Source of the DNA: Trifolium pratense
Taxonomy: Eukaryota > Streptophyta > Magnoliopsida > Fabales > Fabaceae
Assembly: GCF_020283565.1 (NCBI RefSeq)
Contig: NC_060063.1
Coordinates: 20,898,720-20,962,719 of the forward strand
Direction: 5' to 3'
DNA length: 64,000 bases
Shown here: piece after piece, positions 35,401-46,027 of the stretch
How the letters are laid out: every line of letters starts with the position of its first letter
How positions within the stretch are numbered: the stretch's first letter is position 1
Translations under genes and position numbers: made by a program
Notes under the pieces: generated by a model
Told to the model about the DNA's origin: nothing
What the model saw: only the letters and a program-made list of their open reading frames with translations
Databases searched by the model: none

Positions 35401-38400
35401 TTCATAACATGATTTCATAAACATAATAATATAAAGGTGTAACACAGATTAATTATCTTGTTCATTTTAACATAACTAAGACACTCTGAGGTGAGCCGAT
35501 CTCAGAGGCCTGACATATCCGTCATCGATGATTATACGCATCGACACGGCATGAAGCTCACAATCGTAACATGATTGGATTCCTCGAATCCCATAACGTG
35601 GTACATAAGTAACCACCATGATTGACTGACTTCCTTAACATAACTTAACTATCCTGATTGTTATCCTGCCCATGAATTCCCTCCTTGGGTAACTAACTTG
35701 TCCTGATTTCCTGATTATCATAACTTAATGTGTAATTAACATTTTAATTAAGGATTATGCCTACATTATTCACAGAAAATCATCTAGAAAGATTGGGGAA
35801 TCAAAAGAGTAATACAATTCCTGTTTTCAAATTCTGCAGAATTCTGAGCTGATATCCTTGATTAGCGAGAAGTACGTCGCTTAGCGAGATTATCAGTTCA
35901 GTATTCTGTTTTCATGTTTTTCACCATTTTTACAAAACTTCTCACCACAAATCCCTTTTCTCTCTAGCCATGAATAATGCAACATATATTACATGATTAA
36001 AATGGAGAGAAGCTTTGGGATTAAGCTCCTCTCATACACTAATTGATCCTAAACTTATGTGATCATGCACAATTCATAATTTGGGGATACTATTATCATA
36101 TCTAAACTAATGTTGTAATGCATAAATTTTGGGGAAACTAATTGAGCTAAAACTAACTAGAGTTTAAGGCTCTAAGGGAACCCACCTTTTAAAATTGGAA
36201 GCTTTCTCAACAATTGAGCATCACAACGATAGTACCAAGCTCCCACTTTTAGTTCTCTCCAACAAGCTCATTCTTTGATTTGATCCTAGTCTGTAGTTTT
36301 ATTTCCAACTTTGAACTTTGTCATTGAAACCCTTTACTGTGAAATGTCATCGACAGCTCCCGGACTCGTCAAAAGACGAAATTTACAGCTGCAACACACT
36401 AAACTCGCATCCAGTTTTCTGAACAATTTGCAGCAACAGTACCCTAACTTCAATCTCGTCTATAGACTTCAATATTAAGCTAAAACCTACGAAGTGTGTA
36501 CTCAAATCGAAGGGAATTTTGTTAGCTTTCCATATCATCAAGCGGAATTTACATCAGAGTTACACAGAAGGAGCAGTTACCGTTTTAGTAGAGCCCTGTT
36601 CTAGAATACGGGTTTGACCCAAGCTCCTCCAACCTTTTCAAAAACTACCTTGTTCTTAAAATTGATTCACACGAGGCTCTCAACTTGATTTCCCTTATCT
36701 TCCATCAACTTGTGGTTACTCAATTTGTCACATGCACCAACCAAAAGAGAAGGCATAAAGATTGGGGTTTTGAGATTTAACTTGAATAGAAGGAAGAAAA
36801 TAGGATTTATGGCTCTTACCTTGCTTATACTTACCTTGAATCACTAGAAATTTCTCCCATAGCCTTCGTTGGTAGAAGTTTTAGATCTAATCATGAAATG
36901 GGTTGGAATTTAAGATGGAGGCTTTGGTTCGGCCAAGGTGAGAAGAGAGATTGTTTTACTCTTTGAACTTGTTTCCATTTGATTCAAAATAAGGCTATGA
37001 TGGAGTTTAACCCACATGCATGTTTGGATGAGTGAACTTGAAGAATGGAAGATGGAATTGGTGTGTTGTGCTGTCAACGAAGCAGAGAAAGAATTGAAAA
37101 GGACAGACTTTGGTTTCTCTCACTATGGGTGCTCTTATATAAACATGTGCATTTCATACAATTCCTAAATTTACTAAAATGACACTCACCAAATTGAGTT
37201 TCTTATTAACACTATTATTACTAAATTGAGTTTCTTATTAACACTATTATTACTAACTAGGGTTAGGTTGTTACAATCTACCCCCCTTAAAAGAATTTCG
37301 TCCGCGAAATTCAAGAAATGCTTCATTCATCACCAAGTAACTTGTCTATATCCTCGTCCAAATTCTCAACTTACCTCTTAACCGATCACAATTCGTCGTT
37401 CAAGGATCACTAATCATCACTCTTCATTGCATTAGTAGTTGCTTATGTTACTTTTGGAAATCCTACTCTCCCATTTCATGACATCGAACTCATAATCTCA
37501 GCCCATAATACAACTTTTAGAGGTGGCTCTTACCGATATTTTTCCTTAATACAACCATTCATGGCGCAACATTTTCTTTTCCTGTACTCTTCACTTCAAC
37601 ACTAGAACATTTTTAATCTTGCTAGTTCACCGCGTCAAACTTCTGAGTTGAACCGTTTCCCTTCGCAATCCCTACTCCCAAGGGTACTCCATTACTAACA
37701 ATCCTAGGATCACACATGAACATATATGTAACTTACTCGTTATATGTTCTTTAATCATCTTATGGTTTTCCACATCCAATTCCTTGGAATAAAACTTTCC
37801 TCTCTCAAAGAGTTGTTGGCCTACAAGCCAATCTGTTGAAAACATTTTCAATCAATACCTGCTGCGCACTCTGATCTTAACTACTTATAGTCATCTTCTG
37901 ACTGCGTCATTACAACCTTGGTCTACAAATTCCGGGCAATGCCACACATCGTCTTGTTTTATCCGTTGTTACTTCTTTTGTTATTACTTTTGTACCATAG
38001 ATATCACAAAATAATACTTACATCACATCGTGACGTCAAACGCACCACCACATACTTAACATTCTACCATAATCTTACATGTCCGCGATACGTCAACTAG
38101 TACTGTTTACAGCTATCTCATAATACCAATTCCTAGCATTCGTTTATTCTTCGAAAGTCGGTTACTGTCTAACTTATCACTTCACCGACCTCATCTACAG
38201 TCAATCCTCTATCACTTAACAAATTTCATTAGGTCGGTATCCAGCCTGGTTGGCGTATACACAAAAACATGAGATGTTGGCTGATGTTAAGAGGTTATCT
38301 TAAAGTACAAGCGTTGAATATTTAAACCGACTGATCTAAAAATTTCCTTGTCACATAGCTTATGATTCTATACCTTCGGATACAAGTCCTTAACTTCATT

Positions 38401-41400
38401 AAATTAAGGTTTGGGTTTTGACAGAATTGTCTGATGTGGTCTTGCAATAGAGAGTGGGCTGAAATAAACTGATTGTTACGGAAAGGTCAAACACAATTGT
38501 CTTGGGTTACGGATGGTGATACTACTACTAATTAAGTTGCCCGACTCTGGGTTGCTTGATAATGTTAATTAATCAGTCACAAAGATATCCGATGGTTTTC
38601 CAAAGAAATACTCATGTTCATTGGCTAACACTTCCAGGCTTACATTGGTTACGGCGAATGGAATTGGGAGGTTCGCACCATAGCACTAATCTTGATACTA
38701 TTCTTATAACTTAGAATGGTTTTGGATTTTAATCCGAATTGAGTTGGTAAGACCTTATAAAAAAAAAAAGTGAACTGAATTGATTGCAGTAACGTTTCCA
38801 ACATTCATGGTACCTTAACCGTGCCGCTTGACAGGTTAGTTAACAAACAAGCGAGAGTTTAAACTTAAATTACTCGTGACCCCTAATTGCTAAATAGACT
38901 TCTGTGGTTATGAACCGTTCATCGGTAATGAAACTAAAAGATTGGAGAATTTTCTTGGTGTTAAACATAAGGTTACTGCTTTGAAGGTCAACATGAATAA
39001 CTAGTTCTTAAAAGGATCATAACTTATTACTCTTAACAAAAACAAAAACAAAAGCAAAAAAATTCAAACTTACAAAGGCCTGAACTGATTACTGATAACA
39101 AAGCTAGAAAGCTGAAGATATTTCGTCAAAGTTACATAAGGATAACACTCTAAATGTGCGTTTAATTCGCTGATATTAAGGAGTTTAGAAAGTTCCCAAC
39201 TTAATTAAATTCTTACACTAAATGTAAGTGATAGGTCTCAAGTACCGGAAAAATTTATCTCTCTATATCGATATTAGATAGGCTCGGGAAACGTAATGTT
39301 CATACTCCATGATTCTCTAAACTGACTATTCTTTGGAACTAGGTCAGACTAATTCTCATTAGAACTTAGCTGATAAACTGTCAACTTGTTGAAGTCATAA
39401 CTGAACTGCGCTACTTGTTCCTGAATCACATGATAATGACATTTAATATGTCGGCTTAGGTGACTGATAGCATTAGAATTAAATTTCAATTGTTACTCTA
39501 AATGAAACTTGGTGGCTACTAGTCTGGCTAGGATACTAGTTACGAACTGAGAGACTGAAGTTATCTTGCTGGGGCGTTTAGTGTTTCTCATTATACTAGA
39601 ATGGAACAACAGGCTGACATTAGAAATTAAGGGATTGCATGAAGTCTAGTTTGCCTTTCTCCGATAGTGTAATTAGTTGACCTATGTCACTTGGGAAAAA
39701 CTACCGAGTTGAAATGAAGGTTTGACGGATTTGAAAGAGTTGATTCACTAACTTTTGATAAGTCTTATTTGAATTAAGGTGCTTCTTGTAATTAGTTTCA
39801 CATAATACATATTTCCCGGTTGGATATTACTGGTGTACAACACTTCAATATACTGCGCGCCGTTCTCATAATTTCATCATCTGTATTAATGCGCCCATCA
39901 GGCCTACTATAATTTTACAGTCCTCGTACTTCCATACTCAGTCTCGGTTCTACTCCGATCAAAAACTTACTTTTATACTGAATTTTCCATTCCCAAAATT
40001 CTCCACATTCTTATAAATGCTACTGTCAGTTGAGCGTATTCGGTTCGTGCATCTCTTGACATGCCTCTTACTACTGGCATTACGCCACATACTTTTCCCA
40101 ATTCTGCGCGCCACTTGTTGGCGTTACTGAACTTACTCTTGTGGCGTCGACCTACTGCAGTCACAATATCCGCTTCTAACGACCTCCGTTCATACTACTC
40201 GACCTCCTTGGTCCACTTCGGTTCTCAGCCGTAATACCCTGCCTACCATACACGACACTGAGTTGATCGGGCTCAGCACGCGATGATTTCAGCGTAAACA
40301 GTCAAGACTCCAAAGGGTCCGTACTACTTTGGATTGAATTTTAATGATCCGCGGCATGGTCCGATACTGAATCAACCAGGCTCTGATACCAATTATAACA
40401 CCTCATGTCAATTTATCTAGAATATCAACAAGAGTGTACATAATTGAATCGGGAAACACTAAATTTTCATTACATATCGTCTGAAATAAATAAATAGGAT
40501 TACAAAATCCAAGAGATTAATACTAAATTGAGCTAACAACTAAAAACATAAAGAAACTAAATCTTATACAAAATATAAGACAACATGACGTCAGCTCAAC
40601 TAGCATAATCCAAGTATCTGAACTCCATGCTTGCAGACCATGATATCTCGATCAATCTGTTTATCTGAAATCAAATAAGTGGGGGATGAGAACAGTCACT
40701 TCGTCTCAGTGGATTCCTACTACCCAGTTACTATTGGTGTTTACACCGGGGGCAACTGATGAACTAAAAGTTCCTTGATCCTGATTGTCAGTCTCTAACA
40801 TAATTTCATAACATGATTTCATAAACATAATAATATAAAGGTGTAACACAGATTAATTATCTTGTTCATTTTAACATAACTAAGACACTCTGAGGTGAGC
40901 CGATCTCAGAGGCCTGACATATCCGTCATCGATGATTATACGCATCGACACGGCATGAAGCTCACAATCGTAACATGATTGGATTCCTCGAATCCCATAA
41001 CGTGGTACATAAGTAACCACCATGATTGACTGACTTCCTTAACATAACTTAACTATCCTGATTGTTATCCTGCCCATGAATTCCCTCCTTGGGTAACTAA
41101 CTTGTCCTGATTTCCTGATTATCATAACTTAATGTGTAATTAACATTTTAATTAAGGATTATGCCTACATTATTCACAGAAAATCATCTAGAAAGATTGG
41201 GGAATCAAAAGAGTAATACAATTCCTGTTTTCAAATTCTGCAGAATTCTGAGCTGATATCCTTGATTAGCGAGAAGTACGTCGCTTAGCGAGATTATCAG
41301 TTCAGTATTCTGTTTTCATGTTTTTCACCATTTTTACAAAACTTCTCACCACAAATCCCTTTTCTCTCTAGCCATGAATAATGCAACATATATTACATGA

Positions 41401-44382
41401 TTAAAATGGAGAGAAGCTTTGGGATTAAGCTCCTCTCATACACTAATTGATCCTAAACTTATGTGATCATGCACAATTCATAATTTGGGGATACTATTAT
41501 CATATCTAAACTAATGTTGTAATGCATAAATTTTGGGGAAACTAATTGAGCTAAAACTAACTAGAGTTTAAGGCTCTAAGGGAACCCACCTTTTAAAATT
41601 GGAAGCTTTCTCAACAATTGAGCATCACAACGATAGTACCAAGCTCCCACTTTTAGTTCTCTCCAACAAGCTCATTCTTTGATTTGATCCTAGTCTGTAG
41701 TTTTATTTCCAACTTTGAACTTTGTCATTGAAACCCTTTACTGTGAAATGTCATCGACAGCTCCCGGACTCGTCAAAAGACGAAATTTACAGCTGCAACA
41801 CACTAAACTCGCATCCAGTTTTCTGAACAATTTGCAGCAACAGTACCCTAACTTCAATCTCGTCTATAGACTTCAATATTAAGCTAAAACCTACGAAGTG
41901 TGTACTCAAATCGAAGGGAATTTTGTTAGCTTTCCATATCATCAAGCGGAATTTACATCAGAGTTACACAGAAGGAGCAGTTACCGTTTTAGTAGAGCCC
42001 TGTTCTAGAATACGGGTTTGACCCAAGCTCCTCCAACCTTTTCAAAAACTACCTTGTTCTTAAAATTGATTCACACGAGGCTCTCAACTTGATTTCCCTT
42101 ATCTTCCATCAACTTGTGGTTACTCAATTTGTCACATGCACCAACCAAAAGAGAAGGCATAAAGATTGGGGTTTTGAGATTTAACTTGAATAGAAGGAAG
42201 AAAATAGGATTTATGGCTCTTACCTTGCTTATACTTACCTTGAATCACTAGAAATTTCTCCCATAGCCTTCGTTGGTAGAAGTTTTAGATCTAATCATGA
42301 AATGGGTTGGAATTTAAGATGGAGGCTTTGGTTCGGCCAAGGTGAGAAGAGAGATTGTTTTACTCTTTGAACTTGTTTCCATTTGATTCAAAATAAGGCT
42401 ATGATGGAGTTTAACCCACATGCATGTTTGGATGAGTGAACTTGAAGAATGGAAGATGGAATTGGTGTGTTGTGCTGTCAACGAAGCAGAGAAAGAATTG
42501 AAAAGGACAGACTTTGGTTTCTCTCACTATGGGTGCTCTTATATAAACATGTGCATTTCATACAATTCCTAAATTTACTAAAATGACACTCACCAAATTG
42601 AGTTTCTTATTAACACTATTATTACTAAATTGAGTTTCTTATTAACACTATTATTACTAACTAGGGTTAGGTTGTTACAAAGTAGGTCTTATAGTATGGT
42701 TCTATAGTGGACTATATATTGGAAGATTGGTCCTGTAATGAATATCTATTAATTGTAGCTTGCAAGTAATTTTACCGAATCGTTTTGTTGGCAAACCCTT
42801 TGTTAACACACCTGCAAACTGGCGCCTAGAAGGGATGTATGCAGTTTTTATCAATTCTCTATCCAATTTTCCTCAAGGGTCTGTTTGGGAGGGTTTTTTT
42901 TTGGGGGGGGGGGGGGGGGGGGGGGGGTTTGGAGGGGAGGGCTTTGGTGGGCTAAGTCTATATTATGAAATATTTGATTTTAAAAAAAAATTGTAATATA
43001 CTTCAATGACACTTAATTTAATTTTATAAACATTTTATTGTCTGCAATTTTAATAAGATAAGTGTCGGTTTATCTTAATATGTTTTGTCCTATCATGCAG
43101 AGTAGGATAGTAAGTAATACTAATAACCATTTTATTGTCGAAAAATAATTTTATAGGATAGTAACTACACTTTGCTTTGCATGAAATGATTCGTAACTTT
43201 AACTGCACATGTTATGTTGGTCTAGTGTGTGCGAAGTAAATCAACTTCGTCATCTTGAAAAGAGCTATCAAGATAATGTTATCTTTACTTTGTTAATTTA
43301 CATTTCGGTATAACCCTGTCAATAAAATAGTCTTGAGCCGGCACACATACTTTCACCTTGAATAGTATCCTATTCCACACTAGTTCAGGTCATTATCATT
43401 ACTAAGTGTTACATGGACTGCTCTCTGGATAAAATCTGAAGGAATCCCTATTTGATTATTCTTCTACTAAAATTTTCATTTGTCTTAGTTTGTCGTGTGA
43501 AGAATTTGAACAAGCCTTAGTTTGTATGATATGAACAGATTCTTGTGAGGATATGCTGATAGAGGATTGTTACATAAGTGTCGGGGATGATGCAATTGCA
43601 ATAAAAAGTGGATGGGATCAATATGGAATTGCTTATGGAAAGCCTTCTAAGAATATAATAATCCGAAACCTCGTCGTTCGTTCTAATGTCAGGTTAAGTT
43701 AATTTCTAACTCAAACTCAATGTACTTATTGCATCCCTTTATCCATCTTGTTCTTGATGTGTATATTGAAAAAAATTCTTAATCATTATGAAACACAATA
43801 ATTCGGCATTCGATTATTCTGAATCTGCATATTGTTCTTTGTGTGAAATGCAACAGTGCTGGTATCTCAATAGGAAGTGAAATGTCCGGTGGAGTATCTA
43901 ATGTCACCATCGAGAACATTCTTGTATGGGAATCTAGACGCGCTATCAGGATCAAAACCGCACCAGGTAGAGGAGGATATGTTCGCCAAATAACTTACCG
44001 GAATCTAACTTTCCATAATGTCCGTGTTGGAATTGTTATCAAAACCGATTACAACGAACACCCTGACGACGGTTATGACCCTTCAGCACTTCCAATTCTC
44101 AGAGACATAAGTTTCGCCAATATCCGCGGTGATGGAGTTCGCGTACCGGTACGTATTGAAGGCAGCAAAGAGATTCCAGTTAGAAATGTGACTTTCCAAG
44201 ATATGAATGTTGGAATAACATACAAAAAGAAGCATATCTTTCAGTGTGCCTTTGTGGAAGGTCGAGTAATAGGGACCATTTTTCCGAAACCGTGTCTGAA
44301 TTTTGATCAGTATAATGAGCAAGGAGAGTTGGTTAACCAGGCTGTGTCACAGAATATAACAAATATAGATTATGAAATTTGA
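32493..44382 (+). CDS. Polygalacturonase-like GH28 protein with signal anchor (476 aa, 5 exons)
   Basis: Exons: 32493-32873, 33614-33734, 34584-34832, 43539-43692 and 43857-44382 (1431 nt including stop, all GT-AG, in phase). The N-terminus has a single hydrophobic segment (about residues 11-28), fitting a signal anchor in the secretory path. A pectate-lyase-fold beta-helix follows. GH28 hallmarks are visible: NTD (244-246), DD in VGDDAIAIKSG (267-268) and RIK (333-335). The usual GHG is GIS in AGISIGSEMSGG (304-310), so the conserved His is absent. As I recall, this is normal for one plant subclade annotated as probable polygalacturonase, and the reaction is uncertain. The likely target is homogalacturonan in the cell wall. 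Intron 3 is 8.7 kb because of the LTR element at 34990-42679. The upstream in-frame region before 32493 has no ATG. A 3' pseudocopy is at 48211. Confidence 0.92.
33045..33180. repeat. Dispersed GTCGGACAC repeat, copy 4, in GH28 intron 1
   Basis: Contains CAGTGTCGGACACGCG, then ATGATTACATTGAATTAT and GGTGTCCATGTATGTG, the best match to the copy in the LSM1 leader intron (15872-15990). A primer-site-like TGGTATCAGGGCAG at about 33299 follows, possibly from an old TRIM. Confidence 0.6.
34067..34336. mobile_element. MITE in GH28 intron 2 (270 bp)
   Basis: The ends GGGATGTTTGGGTAAATACTT (trim to GGGATGTTTGG) and, inverted, GGGAGTGTTTGG are flanked by TTAA on both sides (34063-34066, 34337-34340), fitting a PIF/Harbinger-type TWA duplication. 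AT-rich interior, no ORF. Confidence 0.65.
34990..37275 (-). repeat. 3' LTR of the LARD element
   Basis: Minus-strand start TGTAACAACC, end GTGTTATA, so the element has TG...TA instead of TG...CA termini. A two-copy tandem (AATTGAGTTTCTTATTAACA then CTATTATTACTA) lies just inside the minus-strand 5' end (about 37194-37257). A TCGCTTAGCGAG palindromic block lies near 35876. Confidence 0.92.
37276..40393 (-). other. Internal domain of the LARD element, non-coding
   Basis: 3118 bp with no recognisable gag or pol. The polypurine tract is at 37276-37293 and the primer-binding site at 40376-40391. The longest frame near the gag position is 63 codons (40164-39973, minus strand), Arg/Lys-rich, without a zinc knuckle or other motif; it is not convincingly a gene. 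Confidence 0.8.
40394..42679 (-). repeat. 5' LTR of the LARD element
   Basis: Copy of 34990-37275 at a constant offset of 5404 bp, apparently identical. On the minus strand a TATATAAGAG stretch (around 42535-42545) could serve as TATA box for the element's RNA, which would run antisense to the GH28 transcript. Confidence 0.92.
42903..42927 (+). repeat. Run of 25 guanines in GH28 intron 3
   Basis: An uninterrupted G25 follows a T8-9 run and precedes a second G-rich stretch (TTTGGAGGGGAGGG). On the transcribed sense strand this could form G-quadruplex structures in pre-mRNA. The length is very likely variable, and the exact count may be affected by sequencing error. Confidence 0.8.
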
Positions 44383-46027
44383 GGTATATCAAACTCCTAG
44401 CTTCTGTTCCATCATTCTGCTGTAACTGCGGCAATGTAGTTACAGCCTCAACCGTCCGTTGTTAATGAATGGTTGTGATTGTTTTATACATATATAATCT
44501 GCACCATCCGATCTTAAATCGATGAACGAGATCAATTACTGCGTGTAACCTCGTGATAATACTACAGCAGCAAATCTAAATCCCCTCAGTTTATGTCGGA
44601 TTGTTTTTGTATGATCATTTTTGTCAGGGGATGGAACAGTCAAGTCATGCCATTTTTGTTGGTAATTTCATTTTCCATAGTTTTCTTTAGGTGATGAGTT
44701 GTATATAGAAAACTTTTTCAGTTGCTTACATAAATTTGTCAGAATTTCACAAATGCACAAATTGTTATGAAATACAGATACTGATATCACGGGTACCAGA
44801 CAGACATGACACTGTTAGGGCCCGTTTGGTGCACAGGATAAGAGAATTATGTAACCTCGGTCTATAATTGAGAGCTATTTTGTTTTGTAATCCGATGTTA
44901 TTTCTTAGACACTAGTTCTACCTTGTTAACTACTCCGCCTGCCTTATTGTCAAAAATAAAAATAAAAAACTACTCCGCCTGGCTCAAATTATATGTTGTT
45001 TTCGCAATTTCACACAAATTAAGAAATGCAGTTAATTTTGTATAGAAAAAAGAAAGTATAAGTGATTTTACAAAATTATCCTACCACACAAGGTGTACCT
45101 CACTTATACATTATTCTATCTTGTTATTTAGCTAGTGTGTGAGTGTGGTGGACCAATTTGTAGGGGCAAAATGGGAATCAACCCACAGTTCTTCCGAGGA
45201 TCAAAGATTGATAGGAATCTCTTAAGCTACAAAATTATTTTGATCCCATGGTTCTCAGCAACAATTCCATCCTACTGAATATTAAAATTTTCCAACCTTT
45301 TTTTCATAATATCCATATCCACATTATGCTCATGTTTCTAACGGTATTTTTGGCTCATGAGGCTTACTATATTATACTCTATGATTCGAATAGAATAAAA
45401 AGATTTCCGAATTGACTAATTCAATTTTCAATATTTTTTAATTATTACTATTTTACGACTTTTAAGTAAGTTGCTAATTATTTTAAGGACAATTAAATAA
45501 AAATCATGAACAAAAAAAAAAATCACATTCTCACACACATCTGTGTAAAATAATCAAATAAGTCATCGAGGGAGTATAATTATTCGAGTTACTACAACAA
45601 CTCTCAATAAAAACATTTATCAAAAGCTATGAAATTTTAAACTTTGAATAAGAAAGAAAAATAAAAATTAAATACAATTTTTTTTTTCATTTCTACAATA
45701 GTGACAAAGTCACCTTTTTTTTTTTGCTTCTTTTTTTTTCTCATGTAATAAAAAAAAAGTCACATGTCCTTGGTCCAAGCCATAAAAAATAATCTTACAA
45801 ACATAGAAAATTCACAAAAATAATTAAACAAGACATTTTCTGATTTTCCCCCCTCAAATGAAAAAAAGGACATTTTTCCCTCTAAAAAAAGAGGACATTT
45901 TTCGAAAATTAAATAAGAAAAATGAACGGACACTAAACCCAATATAGCATAAGAAAAGGCTTTTACACAACACTCACTCACCCCCTTCATCGGAAACACT
46001 CACACCTCACCAAACAACCACCGTGAA
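44383..46027. other. GH28 3' flank and upstream region of the acidic-protein gene
   Basis: The first about 450 bp are 3' UTR and flank, duplicated at 48653-48985. A 28-bp fragment identical to a PIF/Harbinger-like terminus (GGGCCCGTTTGGTGCACAGG onward) lies at 44819-44846. Later sequence is AT-rich with long T-runs (45680-45740). The last 100 bp are CA/CT-rich and probably the leader of the next gene (ATG at 46028). Confidence 0.5.

Larger units (their letters stand above)
34990..42679 (-). mobile_element. Young non-autonomous LTR retrotransposon (LARD type, 7690 bp)
   Basis: Two 2286-bp LTRs (34990-37275 and 40394-42679) flank a 3118-bp interior, with a perfect 5-bp duplication AAGTA (34985-34989 and 42680-42684). 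Orientation is minus: the PBS TGGTATCAGAGCCTGG (40376-40391) follows the right LTR, and the polypurine tract AAGGGGGGTAGAT precedes the left one. The interior has no ORF above about 63 codons and no protease, RT or integrase motifs, so it must be moved by a helper. The last bases before the polypurine tract resemble the 3' end of the Tekay polyprotein at 9346-9400. By eye I found no LTR differences, and the constant offset (5404) at both ends rules out net indels. It lies antisense in intron 3 of the GH28 gene. Confidence 0.93.

Noticed and set aside
39973..40164. 63-codon ORF at the gag position of the LARD
   Set aside because: No gag motif or zinc knuckle and too short; kept only as a note on the internal domain.
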